Assembly (NCBI RefSeq): GCF_041262525.1
Contig: NZ_JBGCCK010000021.1
Coordinates: 62,001-126,000 of the forward strand
Length of the DNA stretch: 64,000 bases
DNA from: Streptacidiphilus sp041262525
GTDB taxonomy: Bacteria > Actinomycetota > Actinomycetes > Streptomycetales > Streptomycetaceae
Reading direction: 5' to 3'
The notes beneath the pieces are model-generated. The model was not told the DNA's origin. It was given only the letters and a program-made list of their open reading frames with translations, and did no database searches. Shown here piece after piece: positions 25,791 to 34,997 of the stretch. The position numbers and the translations under genes are program-made. Position 1 is the stretch's first letter. Each line of letters begins with the position of its first letter.

Positions 25791-27379
25791 TGCCCGCCTC
25801 CGATCGCGTTGATGTGCGGTGCCGGGTCGGTCCGGCCGACCTGGGAGAGCGTGGTGCCCACCGACGGGTTGACGATGTCGGTGATCGGCTTCGGGTAGAC
25901 GCCCAGCACGATCAGCAGCGCGATCAGCGGGGCGACGACGACGAGCTCGCGCGCCTTCAGGTCGGACACGCCCTCGTTGCCGGGCTTGACCGGGCCTGTC
26001 ATGGTGCGCTGGTAGAGCACCAGCACGTACAGCGCGGCCAGCACGATGCCCGCCGTCGCCACGATGCCGATGGCCGGGTACCGCTCGAACGTCCCGACGA
26101 GCACCAGGAACTCACTGACGAAGGGCGCGAGCCCCGGCAGCGACAGTGTCGCCAGGCCGCCGATCAGGAAGGTCCCGGCCAGGATCGGCGCGACCTTCTG
26201 CACCCCGCCGTAGTCGACGATCAGCCGGCTGCCGCGCCGCGACATCAGGAAGCCCGCCACCAGCAGCAGCGCGGCCGTCGAGATGCCGTGGTTGACCATG
26301 TAGAGCGTCGCGCCCGACTGGCCCTGGCTGGTCATCGCGAAGATGCCCATGATGATGAAGCCGAAGTGCGAGATCGACGCGTAGGCGATCAGGCGCTTGA
26401 TGTCCTTCTGCCCCACGGCCAGCAGCGCGCCGTAGATGATGCCGATGACCGCCAGCACCATGATCGCCGGGGCGAAGGTCTTGCTCGCCTGCGGGAACAG
26501 CTGCAGGCAGAACCGGAGCATCGCGAAGGTGCCGACCTTGTCGACGACCGCCGTGATCAGCACCGCCACGCCCGCCGTGGACTCGCCCATCGCGTTCGGC
26601 AGCCAGGTGTGCAGCGGCCAGAGCGGCGCCTTCACGGCGAACGCGAACATGAAGCCGAGGAAGAGCGCGTTCTCCGCCACCGGGGAGAAGCGCAGCGTCC
26701 CGGCCTGCAACGCGTCGGTGATCTTCACCAGGTCGAAGGTGTGCGTGATCGTGTAGAGACCGATCACCGCCGCCAGCATGACCAGGCCGCCGAGCAGGTT
26801 GTAGAGGAGGAACTTGACGGCCGCGTAGCTGCGCTGCCGCGCGTCCTCCCCCTTCGTCCGGTCGCCGAAGCCGCCGATCAGGAAGTACATCGGGATCAGC
26901 ATGGCTTCGAAGAACACATAGAAGAGGAAGACGTCGGTCGCCTCGAACGACAGCACCACCATCGCCTCGACCGCCAGGATCAGGGCGAAGAAGCCCTGGG
27001 TGCGGCGGTTCCGCTCGAAGGTGCCGGAGTCGTCAGCGACGGGGTCCGCGTCGTGCCAGGAGGCCAGCATCACGAAGGGCACCAGCAGCGCCGTCAGTAG
27101 GATCAGCACCACGGCGATGCCGTCGACGCCGACGCTGTAGCCGATGCCGAACTGCGGGATCCAGCTGTGGTACTCGGTCAGCTGGAACCGCGCCCCGTTC
27201 GGCTGGTACCGGACGACGGCGACGACGGCCAGCACCAGCGTCGCCAGCGCGAAGCCAAGCGGGATGACCTTGTTCCGGTCCCGGCGCTTGGCGTCGGTGG
27301 CCGGGGGCAGCGCGGCGGTGAGGATCGCCCCGACGGCCGGCAGCGCCGTCGTGACAGTCAGAAGGGGAAATGAGCTCAT
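25787..27379 (-). CDS. nuoM: NADH-quinone oxidoreductase subunit M
   Basis: A 530-residue antiporter-like subunit of the membrane arm. Visible blocks: LFYVFFEAMLIPMYFLIGGFG (conserved Glu), APLWPLHTWLPNAMGESTAGVAVLITAVVDKVGTFAM and DIKRLIAYASISHFGFIIMGIFAM (channel Lys region). The open frame extends far upstream on this strand, but the real start is ATG at 27379, which overlaps the nuoL stop by four bases and begins with the expected helix. Confidence 0.95.
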   Translation of the reverse strand: MSSFPLLTVTTALPAVGAILTAALPPATDAKRRDRNKVIPLGFALATLVLAVVAVVRYQPNGARFQLTEYHSWIPQFGIGYSVGVDGIAVVLILLTALLVPFVMLASWHDADPVADDSGTFERNRRTQGFFALILAVEAMVVLSFEATDVFLFYVFFEAMLIPMYFLIGGFGDRTKGEDARQRSYAAVKFLLYNLLGGLVMLAAVIGLYTITHTFDLVKITDALQAGTLRFSPVAENALFLGFMFAFAVKAPLWPLHTWLPNAMGESTAGVAVLITAVVDKVGTFAMLRFCLQLFPQASKTFAPAIMVLAVIGIIYGALLAVGQKDIKRLIAYASISHFGFIIMGIFAMTSQGQSGATLYMVNHGISTAALLLVAGFLMSRRGSRLIVDYGGVQKVAPILAGTFLIGGLATLSLPGLAPFVSEFLVLVGTFERYPAIGIVATAGIVLAALYVLVLYQRTMTGPVKPGNEGVSDLKARELVVVAPLIALLIVLGVYPKPITDIVNPSVGTTLSQVGRTDPAPHINAIGGGQ

Positions 27380-29274
27380 GCGACGGCCCTCATCAGGAGC
27401 GTGGTGGCGGCCAGCACCAGCGCGCCGCCGAACATCGACAGGGCGTAGGAGCGGACATAACCGTTCTGCAGCTTGCGCACCCGGCCGGACGTCCCGCCGA
27501 CCAGGGCCGCGATGCCGTTGACCAGGCCGTCCAGGCCCTTTGCCTCCAGGTAGACCAGGAAGCGGGTCAGGTGCTCGCCGCCGCCGACCAGGACGACGTG
27601 GTTGAAGTCGTCCTGCAGCAGGTCCCTCCTGGCGGCCCGGGTGAGCAGCGAACCCAGCGGCGGCACCACCGGGACCGGCTTGCGCCCGTACATCAGCCAG
27701 GCGACGCCGACGCCGAGGACCAGCACCACCGTCGTCGCAATGGTCACCGTCGACGTGCTCAGCGGCGAGTGGCCCTCCGCATAGCCGGTGACCGGGGTCA
27801 GCCACTTGACGAACGAGTTGTTCAGGCTGAACAGGAAGCCCGCGGAGACCGAGCCGACCGCCAGCAGCGCCATCGGAACGCCCATCACCATCGGCGACTC
27901 GTGCGGGTGCGGCTCGTGGCCCTCGGCGTCGGGCTGCCAGCGCTTCTCGCCGAAGAAGGTCATCAGCACCACGCGCGTCATGTAGAACGCGGTGACCGCG
28001 GCGCCGACCATCGCGGCCGAGCCGAGGATCCAGCCCTCGGTCCCGCCATGGGCGAAGGCCGCCTCGATGATCTTGTCCTTGGAGAAGAAGCCGGACAATC
28101 CAGGGAAGCCGATGATCGCCAGATACCCGAGACCGAAGGTGGCGAAGGTCAGCGGCATGTACGTCCGCAGCCCGCCGTACTTCCGCATGTCGACCTCGTC
28201 GTTCATGCCGTGCATGACCGAACCGGCGCCGAGGAAGAGCCCGGCCTTGAAGAAGCCGTGCGTCACCAGGTGCATGATCGCGAACACGTAGCCGATCGGC
28301 CCGAGCCCGGCGGCCAGCACCATGTAGCCGATCTGCGACATGGTCGAGCCGGCCAGCGCCTTCTTGATGTCGTCCTTCGCGCAACCGACGATCGCACCGA
28401 AGAGCAGCGTCACCGCGCCGACCACGACCGTGGCCAGCTGCGCCGTCGGCGCCAGGTTGAAGATGACCGACGAGCGGGTGATCAGGTAGACGCCCGCGGT
28501 CACCATGGTCGCGGCGTGGATCAGGGCCGAGACCGGGGTCGGGCCCTCCATCGCGTCGCCGAGCCAGCTCTGCAGCGGCACCTGGGCCGACTTGCCGCAG
28601 GCTGCCAGCAGCAGCATCAGCCCGATGCCGGTCAGCGTCGCCTGGGTGGCCCCGCTCGCGTGGGCGAAGACGGGGGTGAAGGCGAAGGTGCCGAAGGTGG
28701 TGAACATCAGCATGATCGCGATCGAGAGCCCGACGTCACCGACGCGGTTGACCAGGAAGGCCTTCTTGGCCGCGGTCGCCGCGCTCGGCTTGTGCTGCCA
28801 GAAGCCGATCAGCAGGTAGGACGCGAGACCCACGCCCTCCCAGCCGACATACAGCAGCAGGTAGTTGTCGGCCAGCACCAGCAGCAGCATGGCCGCGAGG
28901 AAGAGGTTCAGATAGCCGAAGAAGCGGCGCTTGCGCTCGTCGTGCTGCATGTACCCCATCGAGTACATGTGGATCAGCGAGCCGACGCCCGTGATCAGCA
29001 GCACGAAGGTGATCGACAGCTGGTCCAGCTGGAAGCCGACCTGCGCCTGGAAGCCGCCCACCGGCACCCAGGTGTACAGGTGGTCAGTGACCGGCCGCTG
29101 CGCGACCGGACGGCTCAGCATGTCGAAGAAGAGCGTCAGCCCTACGCCGAAGGAGGCGAAGGCCGCGGCGGTGCCGAGCCAGTGCCCGACGCCGTCCAGG
29201 CGGCGCCCGCCGAGGAGCAGCACGGCCGCTCCCAGCAGCGGCACCGCGACCAGTACGGGGATGAGATTGTCCAC
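27376..29274 (-). CDS. nuoL: NADH-quinone oxidoreductase subunit L
   Basis: A 632-residue distal antiporter-like subunit with the long lateral helix region. Blocks seen: YLNLFLAAMLLLVLADNYLLLYVGWEGVGLASYLLIGFW (channel Glu), SWLGDAMEGPTPVSALIHAATMVTAGVYLI and DDIKKALAGSTMSQIGYMVLAAGLG. It completes the proton-pumping end of complex I. The GTG start at 29274 has GGAGG ten bases upstream. It overlaps nuoM at its 3' end and follows nuoK by 19 bases. Confidence 0.95.
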   Translation of the reverse strand: MDNLIPVLVAVPLLGAAVLLLGGRRLDGVGHWLGTAAAFASFGVGLTLFFDMLSRPVAQRPVTDHLYTWVPVGGFQAQVGFQLDQLSITFVLLITGVGSLIHMYSMGYMQHDERKRRFFGYLNLFLAAMLLLVLADNYLLLYVGWEGVGLASYLLIGFWQHKPSAATAAKKAFLVNRVGDVGLSIAIMLMFTTFGTFAFTPVFAHASGATQATLTGIGLMLLLAACGKSAQVPLQSWLGDAMEGPTPVSALIHAATMVTAGVYLITRSSVIFNLAPTAQLATVVVGAVTLLFGAIVGCAKDDIKKALAGSTMSQIGYMVLAAGLGPIGYVFAIMHLVTHGFFKAGLFLGAGSVMHGMNDEVDMRKYGGLRTYMPLTFATFGLGYLAIIGFPGLSGFFSKDKIIEAAFAHGGTEGWILGSAAMVGAAVTAFYMTRVVLMTFFGEKRWQPDAEGHEPHPHESPMVMGVPMALLAVGSVSAGFLFSLNNSFVKWLTPVTGYAEGHSPLSTSTVTIATTVVLVLGVGVAWLMYGRKPVPVVPPLGSLLTRAARRDLLQDDFNHVVLVGGGEHLTRFLVYLEAKGLDGLVNGIAALVGGTSGRVRKLQNGYVRSYALSMFGGALVLAATTLLMRAVA

Positions 29275-29293
29275 GGTCAGTCAGCCTCCGCCG

Positions 29294-29593
29294 CTACAGC
29301 TTCATGAGGTTGGTGTCGTCGACCGAGGCCGAGTGACGGGTGCGGAAGACACTCACGATGATGGCGAGACCGACGACCACCTCGGCCGCGGCCACCACCA
29401 TGGTGAAGAAGGCGATGATCTGCCCGTCCAGGTTGCCGTGCAGCCGGGAGAAGGTGACCAGGGCCAGATTGCAGGCGTTGAGCATCAGCTCGACGCACAT
29501 GAACAGCACGATGGCGTTGCGCCGGACCAGGACGCCGACGGCGCCGATGGTGAACAGCAGGGCTGCCAGATAGAGGTAGTTGACCGGATTCAC
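29294..29593 (-). CDS. nuoK: NADH-quinone oxidoreductase subunit K
   Basis: A 99-residue three-helix membrane subunit. Conserved Glu residues lie in CVELMLNACNLALVTFSR (helix 2) and AAAEVVVGLAIIVSVFR (helix 3). The GTG start overlaps the nuoJ stop (GTGA). Normal length. Confidence 0.96.
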   Translation of the reverse strand: MNPVNYLYLAALLFTIGAVGVLVRRNAIVLFMCVELMLNACNLALVTFSRLHGNLDGQIIAFFTMVVAAAEVVVGLAIIVSVFRTRHSASVDDTNLMKL

Positions 29594-30468
29594 TTCGACT
29601 CCTCCACCTCTCGCGACTCCTGCTGCTCCCTGGCCTCGAGCTGCTTGCCCTCGACGTGGGCGAGTTCGGTGCCCGCGCGCTGCTTCGGGGTCTTGCGGCC
29701 GAGCCAGCCGGCCGTGCCGGACTCCAGCTCGCCCATCCGCCGCAGCAGATCACCGCCGAGCTGGCGCATCTGGCCGCGCTGACGCAACGTCGGGTTGACG
29801 CTGATCTCGGCCGGCGTGCCGTCCGGCAGCAGGCCGGGCGCGTCCACCGCGTTGTGGCGGGCGTAAACGCCGGGCGCCGGCAGCGGCGTGACCTGCGTGC
29901 CCAGCCGGACCCGCTGCTCGGCCAGCTCGCGCTGGGTCTGCCGGACCTCGGTGGCCTCGCGGTGCGTCAGCACCATCGCGCCGACCGCGGCCGTGATCAG
30001 CAGCGCGCCGGTGACCTCGAAGGCCCAGACATACTGCGTGAAGATCAGCCGGGCCAGGCCCTGGACGTTGCCGCCCGCCGCCTCGTTCGCGGCGCCGACG
30101 CCGGTGAAGTGGCGCAGCTTGGCGTTGGCGATGCCCGCGATCAGCAGCACCCCGAAGCCCAGCCCGCCCAGCACCGCCGCGAAGCGCTGCCCCTTCAGCA
30201 CCTCCTTCGCGGAGTCGGCCGAGGTGACCCCGACCAGCATCACGACGAAGAGGAAGAGCATCATGATCGCGCCGGTGTAGACGACGATCTGGACGATGCC
30301 CAGGAACACCGCGCCCTCGGCCATGTAGCAGATCGCCAGCGCGATCATCGTCCCGGCCAGGCTGAGCGCGGAGTGGACCGCCTTCTTGCTGAGCACCATG
30401 CCCAGCGCCCCGCCGACCGCGATCACCGCCAGCACCCAGAACTGGACGGCCTCCCCGGTGGAGGTCAT
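29590..30468 (-). CDS. nuoJ: NADH-quinone oxidoreductase subunit J
   Basis: A 292-residue membrane subunit. The first 170 or so residues hold five helices including the conserved EGAVFLGIVQIVVYTGAIMMLFLFVVMLVG. After TM5 it carries a hydrophilic tail of about 120 residues (TEVRQTQRELAEQR to EVEESK), longer than in many bacteria but common in actinobacteria. The ATG at 30468 overlaps the nuoI stop; upstream in-frame sequence is a shadow of nuoI. Confidence 0.95.
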   Translation of the reverse strand: MTSTGEAVQFWVLAVIAVGGALGMVLSKKAVHSALSLAGTMIALAICYMAEGAVFLGIVQIVVYTGAIMMLFLFVVMLVGVTSADSAKEVLKGQRFAAVLGGLGFGVLLIAGIANAKLRHFTGVGAANEAAGGNVQGLARLIFTQYVWAFEVTGALLITAAVGAMVLTHREATEVRQTQRELAEQRVRLGTQVTPLPAPGVYARHNAVDAPGLLPDGTPAEISVNPTLRQRGQMRQLGGDLLRRMGELESGTAGWLGRKTPKQRAGTELAHVEGKQLEAREQQESREVEESK

Positions 30469-31043
30469 GCCGTCACCTCGTGTTCTTCTCCGAGTTCGCC
30501 CTTGCTGTGGGCGACCTGCTGCGCCGTGCCGGGCGCCGCCTCGGTGACGTGGCCCTGGTAGTAGTCGCGCTCGTCCATGCCCGGGAAAATCGAGTGCGGC
30601 GAGTCGACCATGCCCTCGGTCAGCCCGACCAGCAGCTGCTCCTTGGTGAAGATCAGCGACTCGCGCGAACTGTCGGCCAGCTCGTACTCGTTGGTCATGG
30701 TCAGCGCCCGCGTCGGACAGGCCTCGATGCAGAGACCGCAGAGAATGCAGCGGGCGTAGTTGATCTGATAGACCCGCCCGTACCGCTCGCCCGGCGAGTA
30801 GCGCTCCTCGTCGGTGTTGTCCGCGCCCTCGACGTAGATCGCGTCCGCCGGGCAGGCCCACGCGCACAGCTCGCAGCCGACGCACTTCTCCAGCCCGTCC
30901 GGGTGGCGGTTGAGCTGGTGGCGGCCGTGGAACCGGGGCGCGGTGGGCTTCTTGTACTCCGGGTACTGCTCGGTGAGGCGCTTCTTGAACATGGCCTTGA
31001 AGGTCACGCCGAAGCCTGCGGCGGGTCCGAGAATGTCAGGCAC
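30465..31043 (-). CDS. nuoI: NADH-quinone oxidoreductase subunit I
   Basis: A 192-residue ferredoxin-like subunit with two 4Fe-4S motifs: CVGCELCAWACP and CILCGLCIEACP, which bind clusters N6a and N6b on the path to the quinone site. The GTG start at 31043 overlaps nuoH by eight bases. Its C-terminal tail is Glu/His-rich. Confidence 0.96.
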   Translation of the reverse strand: MPDILGPAAGFGVTFKAMFKKRLTEQYPEYKKPTAPRFHGRHQLNRHPDGLEKCVGCELCAWACPADAIYVEGADNTDEERYSPGERYGRVYQINYARCILCGLCIEACPTRALTMTNEYELADSSRESLIFTKEQLLVGLTEGMVDSPHSIFPGMDERDYYQGHVTEAAPGTAQQVAHSKGELGEEHEVTA

Positions 31044-32376
31044 CGTCGTCTCCCTTCAGTGCAGAAACGGTCTGGTTGCTCTCCTGGCGGGAGGGCCTGC
31101 GCGGCACGGCCGGGAGCTGCTGCCCCGGCAGCGGCGGGACGGGGAAGCCGCCCGCCATCGGGTCGAACGCGCCCTCGTCGGCGGACACCGCCGGTGACGT
31201 GTCCTTCTTCGGCCGCAGCATGTCGACCAGGATCGACAGCAGCAGCACGGCCACCACCCCACCGGCGACGTAGAGCACGACGTGGCCGAAGTTGTAGCCC
31301 TGGTTCCGCAGCGCCCGGACGGTGGCCACCAGGACCAGCCAGACCAGCGAGACCGGGATCAGCACCTTCCAGCCCAGCTTCATGAACTGGTCGTAGCGGA
31401 GCCGGGGCAGCGTGCCGCGCAGCCAGATGAAGACGAAGAGCAACAGCTGGATCTTGACGATCAGCCAGAGCATCGGCCACCAGCCGTGGTTGGCCCCGGC
31501 CCAGAAGGCGCTGATCGGCCACGGCGCCCGCCAGCCGCCCAGGAACATCACGCTCGCGACCGCCGAGACCGTCACCATGTTGATGTACTCGGCGAGCATG
31601 AAGATCGCGAACTTCAGCGAGGAGTACTCGGTGTTGAAGCCTCCGACCAGCTCGCCCTCGGCCTCGGGGAGGTCGAAGGGCGCACGGTTGGTCTCGCCGA
31701 CCATCGACACGAGATAGACGATGAAGCTGACGGGCAGCAGGCAGGCGAACCAGGTGTGCTGCTGCGCGTCCACGATCGCCGACGTCGACATCGAGCCCGC
31801 GTAGAGGAAGACGCCGGCGAAGCTCAGGCCCATCGCGATCTCGTAGGAGACCATCTGCGCCGCCGAGCGCAGCCCGCCCAGCAGCGGGTAGGTCGAGCCG
31901 GAGGCCCAGCCCGCCAGCACGATGCCGTAGATCCCGATCGACGCTGTGGCCAGGATGAACAGGATGCCGACCGGCAGGTCGGTCAGTTGCATCGTGGTCC
32001 GGGTGCCGAAGATCGAGATCTGGTGGTCGGCCGGGCCGAAGGGGATCACCGCGAAGGCCATGAAGGCCGGAATCGCGGAGAGCACCGGGGCCAGGATGAA
32101 GACCACCTTGTCGGCCCCGCTGACGACCAGGTCCTCCTTGAGGGCCAGCTTCACGCCGTCGGCGAGGCTCTGCAGCAGGCCCCAGGGGCCGTGCCGGTTC
32201 GGGCCGATGCGCAGCTGCATCCAGGCGACGACCTTGCGCTCCCAGACGATGGCGAGGAGCACCGTCAGCACCAGGAACGCGAAGCAGAACACCGCCTTCA
32301 GCAGCACCAGCCACCAGGGGTCGAGGCCGAAGAAGGAGAGGTCCTCGGCCGCGAGTTGCACCGAGTGAGGCGTCAT
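31036..32376 (-). CDS. nuoH: NADH-quinone oxidoreductase subunit H
   Basis: A 446-residue membrane subunit that forms part of the quinone chamber. Signature blocks: ERKVVAWMQLRIGPNRHGPWGLLQSLADGVKLALKED and MVGETNRAPFDLPEAEGELVGGFNTEYSS. About eight helices, then a Pro-rich cytoplasmic tail of around 60 residues (LRPKKDTSPAVSADEGAF onward). The start overlaps the nuoG stop by four bases. Confidence 0.95.
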   Translation of the reverse strand: MTPHSVQLAAEDLSFFGLDPWWLVLLKAVFCFAFLVLTVLLAIVWERKVVAWMQLRIGPNRHGPWGLLQSLADGVKLALKEDLVVSGADKVVFILAPVLSAIPAFMAFAVIPFGPADHQISIFGTRTTMQLTDLPVGILFILATASIGIYGIVLAGWASGSTYPLLGGLRSAAQMVSYEIAMGLSFAGVFLYAGSMSTSAIVDAQQHTWFACLLPVSFIVYLVSMVGETNRAPFDLPEAEGELVGGFNTEYSSLKFAIFMLAEYINMVTVSAVASVMFLGGWRAPWPISAFWAGANHGWWPMLWLIVKIQLLLFVFIWLRGTLPRLRYDQFMKLGWKVLIPVSLVWLVLVATVRALRNQGYNFGHVVLYVAGGVVAVLLLSILVDMLRPKKDTSPAVSADEGAFDPMAGGFPVPPLPGQQLPAVPRRPSRQESNQTVSALKGDDGA

Positions 32377-34997
32377 CGCTGCTCTCCCATGTCCAGCTGC
32401 TCCATGCCCAGCTCCTCCATGCCTGTGCTGTCCATGCCCGTGCTGTCCATGCCCGTGCTGTCCATGCCCGTGCCGTCCGTGCCGTCGCCTTCCGGCTGGG
32501 GGGCCAGGCCCAGCGCCACGATCCGCCCCGGCGTCGCGCCCAGCGCCCGCGCGGCGCTGCCGCTGTTGCTGTTGCTGTTGCTGTCACCACTGTTGAGCGG
32601 AATCCAGACCACCCGGTCCGGCAGCTCCGGCGTGATCGCCAGCGGCAGCGTGACGCTGCCCGCCGGGCCGGTCAGGGTGAGCGGCGCGCCGTCGGCGACG
32701 CCGACCTCCGCCGCCGTGGCGGGCGAGAGGCGGGCGACGGCCGGGTGGCGGGTCCCGGCGAGGGCGGTGTCGCCCTGCTGGAGCACGCCGTTGTCCAGCA
32801 GCTGCCGCCAGCCGGCCAGCACCGCCTCGCCCGCGCTCGGGCGCGGCAGCGGACGGGCCAGCTCGATCGGCGCGTCCATCCGCTCGCCGCGCCAGGGCCC
32901 GAGTGCGTCCAGCTCGCGGCGGGCGGCGGTGACGTCCGGCAGGCCGAGGTGCCTGTCGAGCGCGTCCGCCAGCATGTGCAGCACCCGCACATCGGCGTTG
33001 AGGTGGCGCTGCGTCATCTGGTCCGGCTTGAGCGCGGCCTCGAAGAGGCGGACCCGGCCCTCCCAGTCCAGGAAGGTGCCCGCCTTCTCCGCGACCGCCG
33101 CGACCGGGAACACGACATCCGCGCGCTCGGTCACCGCGCTCGGCCGCAGCTCCAGACTGACCAGGAAGCCGACGCGGTCCAGCGCCGCCTCCGCCGCCGC
33201 CGGGTCCGGCAGGTCGTCGGTCTCGACGCCGCCGACGACCAGCGCCTCCAACTCGCCGCTGTCGGCCGCCGCGAGGATGCCCGCCGTGTCCCGGCCGAAG
33301 CCGGGGGGCAGCTCGGCCAGTCCCCAGGCCGCCGCCGTCTGCCGACGCGCCTCCGGGTCGGACGCCGGGCGACCGCCGGGCAGCAGGCCCGGCAGCGCGC
33401 CGACCTCGACCGCGCCTCGCTCGCCCGCACGGCGCGGGATCCAGGCCAGCTTCGCGCCCGTGATCCTGGCCAGCCGCAGCGCGGCGCTGTAGCCGCCGGG
33501 CGTCCCGGCCAGGCGCTCGCCGACCAGCACGATCGCGCCGGGCTCGCGCAGCCTGCGCGCCGCCTCCCCGGCCGCGCCGTCGAGGGGCTCGCCCTCGGCC
33601 AGTGCCTCCAGCCACTCCGCCTCGGTGCCGGGCGCGGCCGGAAGCAGGGTTCCGCCCATCTTGCCCAGCCCGCGCGAGGCGTGCGTCGCGATCGAGTAGA
33701 CCGAAGCCCCGCGCGTCCGCGCCGCCTTGCGCAGCCGCAGGAAGACGATCGGCGACTCGTCCTCGGGCTCGAAGCCCGCGAGCAGCACGGTCTTCGCCGC
33801 CTCCAGCGCCGCGTAGTCGACGGCTCCGCCGCTGAGCATGCCGCCGCCAATGCCACCGCCGTCCAGGTCGACCCCGCGTCCGGCGACGGCGGCGGCCAGG
33901 AACTCCGCCTCCTCCGCGCTGTGCACCCGGGCCCGGAAGTCGACGTCGTTGCTGCCGAGCGCCACCCGCGCGAACTTCGCGTAGGCGTACGCGTCCTCGA
34001 CCGTCGACCGGCCGCCGACCAGCACGCCCGCCCGCTTGCCCGCGAGCCCGCGCGCGGCGGCGGCCAGCGCCTCCGGCCACGAGGCCGGCTCCAGCACACC
34101 GCTCTGCGCGTTGCGCACCAGCGGCGTCTTCAGCCGGTCCGGCAGCTGGGCGTAGCGGAAGGCGAAGCGGCCCTTGTCGCAGTTCCACTCCTCGTTCACC
34201 GCCGGGTCGTCGCCCGCCTGGCGGCGCATCACCTTGCCGCGCCGGTGGTCGGTCCGCGTCGCGCAACCGCTCGCGCAGTGCTCACAGACGCTCGGCGAGG
34301 AGACCAGGTCGAACGGCCGCGACCGGAACCGGTAGGCCGCCGAGGTCAGCGCGCCGACCGGGCAGATCTGGATGGTGTTGCCGGAGAAGTACGAGCGGAA
34401 GTCGTCGCCCTCGCCGATCCCGACCTGCTGGAGCGCCCCACGCTCCACCAGGTCGATGAACGGGTCACCGGCGATCTGCTCGCTGAAGCGGGTGCAGCGC
34501 GCACAGAGCACGCAGCGCTCGCGGTCCAGCAGCACCTGGGTGCTGATCGGCATCGGCTTCTCGTACGTCCGCTTCACGCCCTCGAAGCGGCTGTCCGACT
34601 GGCCGTGCGAGAGTGCCTGGTTCTGCAGCGGGCACTCACCGCCCTTGTCGCAGACCGGGCAGTCCAGCGGGTGGTTGATCAGCAGCAGCTCCATGACGCC
34701 GCGCTGCGCCTTCTCCGCGACCGGCGAGCTGAGCTGGCTGTGGACCACCATGCCGTCGGTGCACTCGATGGTGCAGGAGGCCACCGGCTTGCGCTGGCCC
34801 TCCACCTCCACGATGCACTGTCGGCAGGCCCCGACCGGGGCCAGCAGCGGGTGGTCGCAGAAGCGCGGGATCTCGACGCCGACCTGTTCGGCGGCGCGGA
34901 TCACCAGGGTGCCCTTCGGCACCTTGACCTCGACTCCGTCGATGGTGACGGTCAGCAGGTCGGTGGCAGTGCCCTCTTCGGGGACCGTCGCGGTCAC
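32373..34997 (-). CDS. nuoG: NADH-quinone oxidoreductase subunit G
   Basis: An 874-residue iron-sulfur subunit of the peripheral arm. The N-terminal ferredoxin domain has the 2Fe-2S Cys set in CDHPLLAPVGACRQC; a His-Cys cluster lies in HPLDCPVCDKGGECPLQ; two 4Fe-4S Cys sets are CVLCARC and CEHCASGC. A molybdopterin-like domain follows without cofactor. The C-terminal tail ends in three copies of Gly-Met-Asp-Ser-Thr from a 15-bp DNA repeat, and an inserted Ser-Asn run precedes it. GTG start overlapping nuoF. Confidence 0.95.
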   Translation of the reverse strand: MTATVPEEGTATDLLTVTIDGVEVKVPKGTLVIRAAEQVGVEIPRFCDHPLLAPVGACRQCIVEVEGQRKPVASCTIECTDGMVVHSQLSSPVAEKAQRGVMELLLINHPLDCPVCDKGGECPLQNQALSHGQSDSRFEGVKRTYEKPMPISTQVLLDRERCVLCARCTRFSEQIAGDPFIDLVERGALQQVGIGEGDDFRSYFSGNTIQICPVGALTSAAYRFRSRPFDLVSSPSVCEHCASGCATRTDHRRGKVMRRQAGDDPAVNEEWNCDKGRFAFRYAQLPDRLKTPLVRNAQSGVLEPASWPEALAAAARGLAGKRAGVLVGGRSTVEDAYAYAKFARVALGSNDVDFRARVHSAEEAEFLAAAVAGRGVDLDGGGIGGGMLSGGAVDYAALEAAKTVLLAGFEPEDESPIVFLRLRKAARTRGASVYSIATHASRGLGKMGGTLLPAAPGTEAEWLEALAEGEPLDGAAGEAARRLREPGAIVLVGERLAGTPGGYSAALRLARITGAKLAWIPRRAGERGAVEVGALPGLLPGGRPASDPEARRQTAAAWGLAELPPGFGRDTAGILAAADSGELEALVVGGVETDDLPDPAAAEAALDRVGFLVSLELRPSAVTERADVVFPVAAVAEKAGTFLDWEGRVRLFEAALKPDQMTQRHLNADVRVLHMLADALDRHLGLPDVTAARRELDALGPWRGERMDAPIELARPLPRPSAGEAVLAGWRQLLDNGVLQQGDTALAGTRHPAVARLSPATAAEVGVADGAPLTLTGPAGSVTLPLAITPELPDRVVWIPLNSGDSNSNSNSGSAARALGATPGRIVALGLAPQPEGDGTDGTGMDSTGMDSTGMDSTGMEELGMEQLDMGEQR
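32425..32469 (-). repeat. 15-bp tandem repeat, three exact copies, in the nuoG 3' end
   Basis: GTGCTGTCCATGCCC (plus strand) three times in a row, encoding GMDST repeats. A (CTGTTG) run at about 32560-32585 encodes Ser-Asn repeats in the same tail. Confidence 0.95.

Noticed and set aside
25787..28384. 865-codon reading of the nuoM frame
   Set aside because: The first 335 codons lie opposite nothing but inside nuoL in another frame; a proper ATG with ATGA overlap and the expected NuoM N-terminus is at 27379.
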